Below, one piece after another: positions 1 through 5,082 of a stretch of DNA of 6,359 bases. How positions within the stretch are numbered: position 1 is the first letter of the stretch; each line of letters starts with the position of its first letter. The notes beneath the pieces are model-generated. The model searched no databases. It saw only the letters and a list, made by a program, of their open reading frames with translations, and was not told the origin of the DNA. The position numbers and the translations under genes were made by a program. This DNA comes from Oscillospiraceae bacterium (GTDB lineage Bacteria > Bacillota_A > Clostridia > Oscillospirales > Ruminococcaceae), in contig JAGBFE010000076.1 of NCBI GenBank assembly GCA_018109965.1, forward strand, positions 1-6,359, written 5' to 3'.

Positions 1-358
1 GGGGATAACGGTTGACCCAAATATGCCTGTGCACCCTACATTCCTTTATGAATCAGTATGGTGTTTTGTGGGATTTATATTGCTTATGCTTTACTTTAAC
101 CGCAAAAAATTCCGTGGTGAAATGATGTGTCTTTATGGTGCGTGGTACGGCCTCGGCAGATTTTTTATCGAAGGCGTGCGCACCGACAGTCTGGAAATTT
201 TTGCAGGTCTGCGTGCAAGTCAGCTTGTAGCGGCAGTTACCGTTATTGTCGGCGTTGCAATTATTGTATATAACCGTTTTGATTTTAAAGGCAAGGCAAA
301 AAGCAAAAGTGAAATTGAACAGCTGTATCAGGACAGACAAAGAAAAATGAGAAGATAG
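1..358 (+). CDS. lgt: Prolipoprotein diacylglyceryl transferase, C-terminal part (cut by left edge)
   Basis: Lgt is an inner-membrane enzyme that moves the diacylglyceryl group of phosphatidylglycerol onto the lipobox cysteine of prelipoproteins, the first step of lipoprotein maturation. The reading frame is open from base 2, so the annotation should not begin at the internal ATG at 23. Visible family landmarks are HPTFLYES (bases 32-55) and YGLGRFFIE (about 146-172). The Tyr, Arg (+4) and Glu (+8) of the latter match the spacing of the Y235/R239/E243 set known to matter in E. coli Lgt. Two hydrophobic membrane segments are seen (about bases 56-97 and 212-265), followed by a lysine/arginine-rich cytoplasmic tail ending in RKMRR. 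The N-terminal two thirds of the protein lies outside the window. The stop codon overlaps the ribosome binding site of folD, which suggests co-transcription and translational coupling. A lipoprotein substrate for this enzyme is encoded later in the window. Identification is firm. Confidence 0.93.
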   Translation, partial: GITVDPNMPVHPTFLYESVWCFVGFILLMLYFNRKKFRGEMMCLYGAWYGLGRFFIEGVRTDSLEIFAGLRASQLVAAVTVIVGVAIIVYNRFDFKGKAKSKSEIEQLYQDRQRKMRR

Positions 359-370
359 GGGATTTGCACA

Positions 371-1225
371 ATGTATGAAGAAAAAATAATCAGTGGTAAA
401 GAGATAAGTGCTCTTGCCAAAGAAAATATTGCTGCAAGGGTGGAAGCACTTAAGGCAAAAGGTGTAACACCAAAGCTGTCTGTTGTTATTGTAGGCGAAA
501 GTCCTGCAAGCCAGTCCTATGTGCGCGGTACAAAAAAATCCTGTGCCGAAAGCGGATTTGACTGCGAAGTTATCGCCTTGGAAGAAAGTGTTTCCCAGCT
601 TGAACTGATAAAAGTTATTGAAGATCTCAACAGGGATACATCGGTGCACGGAATACTTATTCAGTTCCCTATGCCGGAACATATTGATGAATATTCGGTT
701 ATGAATGCAATCTCAAGCGAAAAGGACGTTGACGGTTTTACAGCAATCAATGTGGGCAACCTCAACATCGGCAAGGATTGCTTTGTGCCTTGTACACCTC
801 AGGCCTGTGTTGATATGCTTGACCACGCAGGCATTGATGTTGTGGGCAAGGATGTTGTGGTTATCGGCCGCAGCAACACTGTTGGTCGTCCTGTTGCAAC
901 ATTGCTTACACAAAAAAGTGCGACAGTTACAATCTGTCACACAAAAACCCGCAATATTGCCGAAAAAACCCGCATGGCAGATATCATAATTATTGCAATC
1001 GGCGTGCAGGGCTTCCTTAAAGCAGATATGATTAAAGAAGGCGCTGTTATTATTGATGTTGGTATCAACCAGAACAGCGAAGGCAAACTGTGCGGTGACG
1101 CTGATTTTGATTCCTGCATAGGCAAAGTGAGCAAAATCACACCTGTGCCGGGCGGTGTAGGTCTGCTGACAAGGGTTAACCTGTTAAAAAACACCCTTAA
1201 AAGTGCGGAGAATGCAGTAAAATAA
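371..1225 (+). CDS. folD: FolD: methylenetetrahydrofolate dehydrogenase / methenyltetrahydrofolate cyclohydrolase
   Basis: FolD interconverts 5,10-methylene-, 5,10-methenyl- and 10-formyl-tetrahydrofolate in the cytoplasm, linking serine/glycine-derived one-carbon units to purine synthesis. The 284-residue length is normal. Family motifs appear in order: QSYVRG (48-53), GILIQFPMP (94-102, with Q98), KDVDGF (118-123, with D121), the Rossmann NADP-binding stretch VVVIGRSNTVGRPVA (162-176), and PVPGGVG (258-264). The alignment falls in E. coli numbering, which exposes an oddity: the catalytic lysine expected four residues after Y50 is T54, followed by K55 and K56. The second signature is also unusual, with LLTR after PGGVG where PMT[IV] is typical. 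The dehydrogenase elements look intact, so the cyclohydrolase step is the one in doubt. The start is supported by AGGGGA at 357-362, 8 bases upstream. The gene lies 12 bases after lgt. Family assignment is very secure; full bifunctionality is not. Confidence 0.95.
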   Translation: MYEEKIISGKEISALAKENIAARVEALKAKGVTPKLSVVIVGESPASQSYVRGTKKSCAESGFDCEVIALEESVSQLELIKVIEDLNRDTSVHGILIQFPMPEHIDEYSVMNAISSEKDVDGFTAINVGNLNIGKDCFVPCTPQACVDMLDHAGIDVVGKDVVVIGRSNTVGRPVATLLTQKSATVTICHTKTRNIAEKTRMADIIIIAIGVQGFLKADMIKEGAVIIDVGINQNSEGKLCGDADFDSCIGKVSKITPVPGGVGLLTRVNLLKNTLKSAENAVK

Positions 1226-1228
1226 ATA

Positions 1229-1252
1229 TGTTGTCAACACGACAGCACTTTT
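1229..1252 (+). terminator. Weak candidate terminator after folD
   Basis: A 7-bp stem (1229-1235 paired with 1241-1247, one G-U pair) with an AACAC loop starts 3 bases after the folD stop and is followed by CTTTTG. The T run is short and the stem has only three G-C pairs, so termination may be partial. It is the only terminator-like structure seen between folD and the rplU promoter. Confidence 0.4.
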
Positions 1253-1328
1253 GAGCGGTACACAGGATGCGACAGATAAAAATATACTTTTTACACATAA
1301 ATATATTTAAATATTTAGTAAATATTAC

Positions 1329-1357
1329 TTGACATTTGCTGTCAGTTGTAGTAATAT
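1329..1357 (+). promoter_or_regulatory. Sigma-A type promoter for rplU-rpmA
   Basis: A perfect TTGACA -35 box at 1329-1334 is followed, after 17 bases, by TAATAT at 1352-1357 as the -10; the neighbouring TATATT (1355-1360) and TATTAT (1357-1362) are alternatives at less favourable spacing. Initiation from the first choice would fall near 1364, where the first hairpin of the rplU leader begins. The -35 box lies in a small inverted repeat, TGACA-TTTGC-TGTCA (1330-1344), of unknown meaning. The stretch from about 1270 upstream to the -35 is very A+T-rich with no gene seen. Confidence 0.7.
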
Positions 1358-1362
1358 ATTAT

Positions 1363-1436
1363 AGCCGCATGTAAACGGCTTAAGTTGTGCCCGTCGGGCA
1401 CACGCCAGGTTCAGCGAGACTTATTTAATGAGAGGA
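1363..1436 (+). ncRNA. Ribosomal protein L21 leader (structured 5' UTR of rplU)
   Basis: The interval between the promoter and rplU can fold into three helices: a 5-bp hairpin AGCCG/CGGCT (1363-1367 with 1376-1380); a strong 7-bp hairpin TGTGCCC/GGGCACA with a GTC loop (1386-1392 with 1396-1402); and an enclosing helix TAAGT/ACTTA (1381-1385 with 1419-1423) that spans the strong hairpin and the segment GCCAGGTTCAGCGAG. Position and architecture fit the L21 leader family described in low-GC Gram-positive bacteria, a putative autoregulatory structure upstream of rplU. The fold is my reading of the sequence; the family assignment rests on location, structure and partial memory of the consensus. 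An open frame from the GTG at 1385 runs through this leader into rplU but is not the real start. Confidence 0.62.
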
Positions 1437-1444
1437 ATATAAAC

Positions 1445-1756
1445 ATGAAAGCAGTATTTGTTACTGGCGGTAAACAGTACACAGCTACAGTTGGCGATGT
1501 ATTGTTCATCGAAAAACTTAACGTAGAAGCAGAAGAAACAGTTGTTTTTGACCAGGTTTTGCTCGTAGGCGAAGGTGCAGAAGCTAAATTCGGCACACCA
1601 GTAGTTGAAGGCGCAAAAGTTGAAGCTAAAGTTATCAAAAACGGCAAAGGCAAAAAGATCAACATCATCACTTACAAACCTAAAAAAGGTTCTGCAAGAA
1701 GAATGGGTCACAGACAGCCATACACAAAAGTTGAAATCACAAACATTGTTGGTTAA
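1445..1756 (+). CDS. rplU: 50S ribosomal protein L21 (bL21)
   Basis: bL21 binds 23S rRNA in the large subunit. The product is 103 residues, the usual length. It opens with MKAVFVTGGKQYTATVGD, matching the family N-terminus (ETGGKQY type), and ends with the signature region around KKGSARRMGHRQPYTKVEI. The ATG at 1445 is chosen because AGAGGA (1431-1436) sits 8 bases upstream and because the protein then starts exactly where family members do; the longer frame from 1385 would add 20 residues encoded by the leader hairpin. The gene is followed after 21 bases by rpmA. The prp (ysxB) cysteine protease gene usually found between these two genes in many Firmicutes is absent. Confidence 0.97.
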   Translation: MKAVFVTGGKQYTATVGDVLFIEKLNVEAEETVVFDQVLLVGEGAEAKFGTPVVEGAKVEAKVIKNGKGKKINIITYKPKKGSARRMGHRQPYTKVEITNIVG

Positions 1757-1777
1757 TATTTAAGGGAGGATATAGAC

Positions 1778-2032
1778 ATGGCACATAAGAAGGGCGTAGG
1801 TTCCACAAAAAACGGTCGTGATTCCGAATCCAAAAGACTCGGCGCTAAAAGAGCAGACGGCCAGGCAGTAAAAGCTGGTAACATCATCGTTCGTCAGAGA
1901 GGCACACATATTCACCCAGGTGAAAATGTTGGCCGCGGCAGCGACGACACACTTTTTGCTCTTATCGACGGCACAGTTAAATTCGAAAGATACGGCCGCG
2001 AACGCAAAAAAGTTAGCGTTTACGCAAAATAA
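1778..2032 (+). CDS. rpmA: 50S ribosomal protein L27 (bL27), without N-terminal extension
   Basis: bL27 sits by the peptidyl transferase centre, its N-terminal tail reaching towards the tRNA ends. The 84-residue product begins [18 protein letters not shown] and carries the family signature [15 protein letters not shown] (34-48). Many Firmicutes make L27 as a precursor with a short extension (MLRLDLQFFA type) that Prp removes. That is impossible here: the rplU stop codon TAA (1754-1756) is in the same frame, and none of the seven codons between it and the ATG is ATG, GTG or TTG. A strong ribosome binding site AAGGGAGG (1762-1769) sets the start 8 bases downstream. The gene is co-transcribed with rplU and closed by the terminator just after it. 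Confidence 0.97.
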   Translation: MAHKKGVGSTKNGRDSESKRLGAKRADGQAVKAGNIIVRQRGTHIHPGENVGRGSDDTLFALIDGTVKFERYGRERKKVSVYAK

Positions 2033-2046
2033 TGTGAACAATTTGA

Positions 2047-2078
2047 CCCGGGCTTATTTTTAAGCTCGGGTTTTGTTT
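2047..2078 (+). terminator. Intrinsic terminator of the rplU-rpmA operon
   Basis: A 9-bp stem, CCCGGGCTT (2047-2055) with AAGCTCGGG (2062-2070), one G-U pair, closes a six-base ATTTTT loop and is followed directly by TTTTGTTTG. It starts 14 bases after the rpmA stop. This is a classic Rho-independent terminator and separates the ribosomal protein operon from obg. Confidence 0.93.
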
Positions 2079-2104
2079 GTAAAAAGATTATTGATATTTG
2101 TGCG

Positions 2105-2140
2105 TTGTAGGGGATAGCGTCCCCGACATCCCTTTTTGTT
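2105..2140. repeat. Small palindromic intergenic element (REP-like candidate)
   Basis: The stretch TTGTAGGGGATAGCGTCCCC, followed by GACATCCCTTTTTG, contains two mutually exclusive pairings: GGGGA with TCCCC (2110-2114 with 2120-2124), and GGGAT with ATCCC (2111-2115 with 2128-2132), the latter running straight into TTTTTGTTTT. The G-block/C-block design after TTGTAG resembles short dispersed palindromes common between genes in Clostridia. Only one copy is in the window, so its repeat nature is an inference. The second pairing could also act as a back-up terminator. Confidence 0.35.
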
Positions 2141-2185
2141 TTGAGTAAGGGCAGTGTTATCTGTATGCATCTCCAAATATTTATC

Positions 2186-2214
2186 TTTATAATCTCATTA
2201 AATTATGATAAAAT
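2186..2214 (+). promoter_or_regulatory. Candidate promoter for obg-mrnC
   Basis: TTTATA (2186-2191, four of six -35 matches) and TAAAAT (2209-2214, five of six -10 matches) are 17 bases apart, placing initiation near 2221 and leaving a leader of about 43 bases. The region is highly A+T-rich and contains other possible boxes, for example TATAAT at 2188-2193, so the exact choice is uncertain. A promoter somewhere here is expected because a strong terminator lies upstream. Confidence 0.4.
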
Positions 2215-2263
2215 AATATAATTAAACAACATTCACCTTTTATTATGGAAAGGGGTAAAATAT

Positions 2264-3544
2264 ATGGCAATTCATTTTGTAGATATAGCACGCATTCACG
2301 TTAAAGCAGGCAACGGCGGCAACGGTGCGGTGTCTTTCCACCGCGAAAAATATGTTGCTTCAGGCGGTCCTGACGGCGGTGACGGCGGCAAAGGCGGCGA
2401 CGTAATTTTCCGTGCCGACCGCAATCTGTCCACACTTATGGACTTTAAATATAAACGCAAATATGCTGCACGCAACGGCGAGGACGGCCGCGGCGCAAAT
2501 ATGAGCGGCAAAGGTGCAGAGGACCTTATTGTCCGTGTGCCTATCGGTACAGTTATCAAGGAGGCAGAAAGCGGCCTTGTTATTGCTGATATCTCCGAAC
2601 AGGACAAGGATTATATCATTGCAAAAGGCGGCAAAGGCGGCCTTGGCAACCAGCATTTTGCAACACCTACACATCAGATTCCACGTTATGCAAAACCAGG
2701 CTTTAAGGGTGAAGAATTTGACGTAACACTGGAACTCAAGCTTATTGCGGATGTAGGTCTCATCGGTTTTCCTAACGTAGGCAAATCCACACTTATCTCC
2801 ACAATTTCTTCCGCAAAACCAAAAATTGCAAACTATCACTTTACAACACTCACACCTGTGCTTGGTGTGGTAAGGGTTGATGAAGAAGCTTCATTTGTTG
2901 CAGCTGACATCCCAGGTATCATCGAAGGCGCAAGCGAAGGCGTTGGCCTTGGCCACGATTTCCTCCGTCACGTTGAAAGATGCCGCCTGCTGCTTCACGT
3001 TGTTGACGTTTCCGGCTGCGAGGGCAGAAACCCTATTGACGACTTTAAGCTCATCAACAGCGAGCTTGTAAACTTCAGCGAAGAACTTGCAAAACGTCCG
3101 CAGATTGCAGTTGCAAACAAATGTGACATTGCAGCAGAAGAACAGATTGAAGAATTCCGTGAATTCTGTAAAGAGGAAGGCATCCAGCTGTTTGAAATCA
3201 GTGCTGCAACACGTCAGGGCATCGACCAGCTGCCGGGTGCGGTTTATGCACAGCTTCAGGAACTTCCACCGGTTATCATCTACGAACCGGAATTTGTTAA
3301 ACCTGAACTCGTGGAAGACGGCAATGCATTTGATATCTTCCGTACAGATGACGGTGCATTCAATATCGAAGCTGAATGGCTTGTGCGTATTCTTAACGGC
3401 ACAAATATTGATGACTACGAAAGTCTGCAGTATTTCCAGAGACGTCTGCGCGACAGCGGTATTATCGACCGTCTTGAAGAAATGGGCGTTAAGGAAGGCG
3501 ACACAATCCGCATTGAAGACTTTGAATTTGACTATGTAATCTAA
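2264..3544 (+). CDS. obg: Obg/CgtA family GTPase
   Basis: Obg is an essential GTPase that joins the large ribosomal subunit late in assembly and is linked to stringent-response signalling. The 426-residue protein has all three expected domains. The glycine-rich Obg fold occupies about 1-158, with runs such as GGPDGGDGGKGGD (34-46) and GGKGGLGN (122-129). The GTPase domain follows at about 160-332, with G1 GFPNVGKST (168-176), switch residues around HFTTLTP (192-198), G3 DIPG (215-218), G4 NKCD (285-288) and G5 SAA (313-315). The C-terminal OCT domain is about 350-426, typical of the longer Gram-positive form. GGAAAGGGG (2247-2255) is the ribosome binding site. No catalytic residue appears missing. 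It is followed after 9 bases by mrnC, with which it very likely forms one transcript. Confidence 0.97.
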   Translation: MAIHFVDIARIHVKAGNGGNGAVSFHREKYVASGGPDGGDGGKGGDVIFRADRNLSTLMDFKYKRKYAARNGEDGRGANMSGKGAEDLIVRVPIGTVIKEAESGLVIADISEQDKDYIIAKGGKGGLGNQHFATPTHQIPRYAKPGFKGEEFDVTLELKLIADVGLIGFPNVGKSTLISTISSAKPKIANYHFTTLTPVLGVVRVDEEASFVAADIPGIIEGASEGVGLGHDFLRHVERCRLLLHVVDVSGCEGRNPIDDFKLINSELVNFSEELAKRPQIAVANKCDIAAEEQIEEFREFCKEEGIQLFEISAATRQGIDQLPGAVYAQLQELPPVIIYEPEFVKPELVEDGNAFDIFRTDDGAFNIEAEWLVRILNGTNIDDYESLQYFQRRLRDSGIIDRLEEMGVKEGDTIRIEDFEFDYVI

Positions 3545-3553
3545 GAGGCAGCT

Positions 3554-3940
3554 ATGGTAGATATAAGGGAACAGTCCCCTTTGACACTGGCTTTTGTGGG
3601 GGATGCGGTGTACACACTTTTAATCCGTGAACACATTGCAACCGACAAAAGACAGCCTATAAATAAACTGAATCAGTTATCGGTAAAATATATAAGTGCA
3701 AAAGGTCAGTTTATGGCACTTGGACTCATCACAGAAATTCTTACCGAAGAAGAACAGAATATGGTGCGCAGAGGCAAAAATGCTTCAAAAGCATCTGTGG
3801 CAAAGCACGCATCGGTGGAGGAATACCGTTCATCCACAGGCTTTGAGTGTATGCTGGGTTATCTGAAACTCACAGGGCAGGCTGACAGGATAAAATATCT
3901 TGTGGACTATATTTTTGAAAATTTAAAGTTTGAAAATTAA
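3554..3940 (+). CDS. mrnC: Mini-ribonuclease III (Mini-III)
   Basis: Mini-III is a dimeric double-strand-specific RNase made of the RNase III catalytic domain without the dsRNA-binding domain; in Bacillus it matures the ends of 23S rRNA. The 128-residue product has the expected short length. The first catalytic signature is LTLAFVGDAVYTLLIRE (10-26), with metal-ligand D17 in GDAV. The second is STGFECMLGYLKL (94-106), with E98. Between them the basic loop RRGKNASK (72-79) matches the substrate-contacting loop of the family. AGAGG (3544-3548), overlapping the obg stop codon, is the ribosome binding site. Placement behind obg, rather than near cysS as in Bacillus, groups it with 50S assembly functions. 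It ends just before a strong terminator. Confidence 0.93.
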   Translation: MVDIREQSPLTLAFVGDAVYTLLIREHIATDKRQPINKLNQLSVKYISAKGQFMALGLITEILTEEEQNMVRRGKNASKASVAKHASVEEYRSSTGFECMLGYLKLTGQADRIKYLVDYIFENLKFEN

Positions 3941-3945
3941 CAAAG

Positions 3946-3985
3946 AAAAAGGCATATCAGCAGTACAAAGCTGGTATGCCTTTTT
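3946..3985. terminator. Bidirectional terminator between mrnC and the minus-strand lipoprotein gene
   Basis: GGCATATCAGC (3951-3961) pairs with GCTGGTATGCC (3970-3980) over 11 bp with one T-G pair, around an 8-base loop. The stem is flanked by AAAAA (3946-3950) and TTTTT (3981-3985). Read on the plus strand it is followed by TTTTTGATTTTG and ends the obg-mrnC transcript. Read on the minus strand it is followed by TTTTTCTTTG and can end the lipoprotein transcript, whose stop lies about 35 bases away. Confidence 0.92.
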
Positions 3986-4020
3986 GATTTTGATATCATA
4001 TATTTGCAAAACGGATTTGC

Positions 4021-4893
4021 TTATTTTGCATTTTCATAGGCTTTCTGCAATGCTATCTGAATATCTGTTGTGTCGATTGTTGCAATGGTTTTGAGGTCTT
4101 CATCCCAGTTTACAGTTTCGCCTGCAGCATTGCTGTCCGAAGAACTGCCGCCGGACATACTGCTGTCTGTGCTGTCAGACATACTGCTGCCTGTGCCGTT
4201 TACCATACCGTTGCTGTCATTGCCGTTGTAGTTGCTGTCTGTTGCATCGGAGCCTATTGTGCCGTCTGTATTGTCCGCCATATTATCCGTAACATCACTT
4301 ACAATGCTTTCAGCCCCGCTGGTTACATCATCTGCAATATTTTCAATTCCGTCAGCAATATTGCCTGCTGCACCGCTTATACCGTCTGTAACACTGTCAG
4401 AGCTTGTGCCATCACCGTACATATTGCCGTTCATCACACCACTGGCAATGTTCCTGATGTTTTTACCCACAAGCCAGCTTTCGATTCCGTTTATCTGCTC
4501 ATACCATTCTTTGCCGATTGGAGAGGCACTTTTCATTCCGTATTCATCCCCAAGTTCTCTTTTGGTACGGATATTTGTGTCAGCGCCGTTTGTCACAATC
4601 TGACCTTTGGCGTCAAAGTAGACTTTTGATTCCACCTGGTCGATATAAACCTTTTTGATGATATCGTTGCTGTCAAAAACAACTGTTGCATATGTGGTGC
4701 TCACAACACCTGTGCCGTTTTCGCCTTCGACTGATGAATAGGAAGAATCTGTTGTTGTGTAGCTGCCGATACCAATGCGGTATGCGGCACTGTCAATATT
4801 GTCGGGGTTTGTGTTGTTATCGGTGTTGCTGCTGCAGGCTGTCATACAAATTGACAATGCAGCTGCAGTCAGTAAAGCTGTAAATTTTTTCAT
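4021..4893 (-). CDS. Secreted lipoprotein with FMN-binding-like core split by a low-complexity linker
   Basis: The 290-residue product has a type II signal peptide: MKKF, a hydrophobic stretch, then the lipobox MTAC with the lipidated cysteine at C20, so it should be anchored on the outer face of the membrane. A short Asn/Asp/Thr/Ser tether follows. Residues 37-146 resemble the FMN-binding-like domain of Clostridia lipoproteins: a beta-rich TYATVVFDSNDIIKKVYID stretch, then KRELGDEYGM (111-120), PIGKEWYEQI (125-134) and WLVGKNI (140-146). The end of that domain, WDEDLKTIATIDTTDIQIAL (263-282) and an AYENAK tail, appears only after a linker of roughly 110 residues (150-258) rich in Ser, Asp, Gly and Asn. 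The linker contains SGAAG and TSGAES, but no SGA[ST] covalent flavinylation motif. CTCCTT at 4902-4907 is the ribosome binding site on this strand, 8 bases from the ATG. Function is unknown; a redox or ligand-binding role is only inferred from the fold resemblance. Confidence 0.75.
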   Translation of the reverse strand: MKKFTALLTAAALSICMTACSSNTDNNTNPDNIDSAAYRIGIGSYTTTDSSYSSVEGENGTGVVSTTYATVVFDSNDIIKKVYIDQVESKVYFDAKGQIVTNGADTNIRTKRELGDEYGMKSASPIGKEWYEQINGIESWLVGKNIRNIASGVMNGNMYGDGTSSDSVTDGISGAAGNIADGIENIADDVTSGAESIVSDVTDNMADNTDGTIGSDATDSNYNGNDSNGMVNGTGSSMSDSTDSSMSGGSSSDSNAAGETVNWDEDLKTIATIDTTDIQIALQKAYENAK

Positions 4894-4922
4894 TGTTTAT
4901 GCTCCTTCTGATAGATATTTAT

Positions 4923-4951
4923 CTTTATGACCGATTTAATTGGCTTGACAA
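4923..4951 (-). promoter_or_regulatory. Candidate promoter for the lipoprotein gene
   Basis: On the minus strand TTGTCA (complement of 4946-4951) is followed after 16-17 bases by CATAAA/ATAAAG (around 4923-4929), a weak -10. The -35 overlaps the palindrome at 4946-4962. The assignment is tentative, because the -10 match is poor. Confidence 0.3.
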
Positions 4952-4962
4952 TAATATTATCA
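4946..4962. promoter_or_regulatory. Imperfect palindrome, candidate operator in divergent promoter region
   Basis: TGACAATA (4946-4953) and TATTATCA (4955-4962) are inverted repeats with one mismatched pair around a single central A. The site lies about midway between the two divergent start codons and overlaps a perfect TTGACA (4945-4950) on the plus strand and the candidate -35 on the minus strand. The outer half-sites TGACAAT and ATTATCA look like Fur/PerR-class half-sites, but they are separated by three bases rather than one, so no regulator is assigned. Confidence 0.4.
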
Positions 4963-4975
4963 GTTTTTTGAAAAA

Positions 4976-4981
4976 TATACT
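4976..4981 (+). promoter_or_regulatory. Candidate -10 box for the transporter gene
   Basis: TATACT (4976-4981) matches the -10 consensus at five of six bases, but no good -35 lies 16-18 bases upstream; the perfect TTGACA at 4945-4950 is 25 bases away. If used, it would give a transcript with a leader of about 115 bases containing the long hairpin at 5029-5082. Confidence 0.28.
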
Positions 4982-5028
4982 GCACAGGGCATTTTTGGTG
5001 ATAAGTAAGCATATATCTGTTAAAAACA

Positions 5029-5082
5029 AAGGGACTGTGTAACTGTCGGATTGCAAAAGCAACAACAGATACGCAGTCCCTT
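5029..5082. other. Long stem-loop in the leader of the transporter gene
   Basis: AAGGGACTGTGTA (5029-5041) pairs with TACGCAGTCCCTT (5070-5082) over 13 bp with one G-U pair. After an A-A mismatch, CTGT (5043-5046) pairs with ACAG (5065-5068), and the apex can form TTGC-AAAA-GCAA (5051-5062). The structure is followed by ATTATTT on the plus strand and by TTTGTTTTTA on the minus strand. The ribosome binding site AAAGGAGGA (5090-5098) starts 8 bases after the stem and is left free. It could be an attenuator for the transporter, a terminator for antisense transcripts entering the divergent region, or a small mobile palindrome; the sequence does not decide between these. Confidence 0.7.

Noticed and set aside
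53..682. 209-codon open frame on the minus strand across lgt and folD
   Set aside because: It lies wholly antisense to two clearly identified genes, has a Cys/Phe/Asn-rich composition typical of shadow frames, and no recognisable motif.
1385..1444. Extended rplU reading frame starting at the GTG at 1385
   Set aside because: The extra 20 residues are encoded by the leader hairpin, have no L21 homology, and the ATG at 1445 has a well-spaced ribosome binding site and the exact family start.
2360..2839. 159-codon minus-strand frame inside obg
   Set aside because: It is antisense to the conserved Obg fold and G1 region; its length follows from the glycine-codon-rich composition of obg rather than from a gene.
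3087..3539. 150-codon plus-strand frame overlapping the end of obg
   Set aside because: It is an alternative frame inside the conserved GTPase and OCT domains, with no ribosome binding site and no recognisable domain.
4100..4450. Repetitive tract that could be read as a CRISPR or tandem DNA repeat
   Set aside because: The repetition is at amino-acid composition level (Ser/Asp/Gly/Asn codons in the lipoprotein linker); there are no equal-length direct repeats with unique spacers.
4946..4962. Canonical Fur box in the divergent region
   Set aside because: The half-sites are Fur-like but separated by three bases instead of one and carry a mismatch, so a specific Fur assignment is not supported.
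4945..4973. Plus-strand promoter built on the perfect TTGACA at 4945-4950
   Set aside because: At 16-18 bases downstream there is no acceptable -10 (the sequence is TTTTGAAA), and the nearest good -10, TATACT, is 25 bases away.
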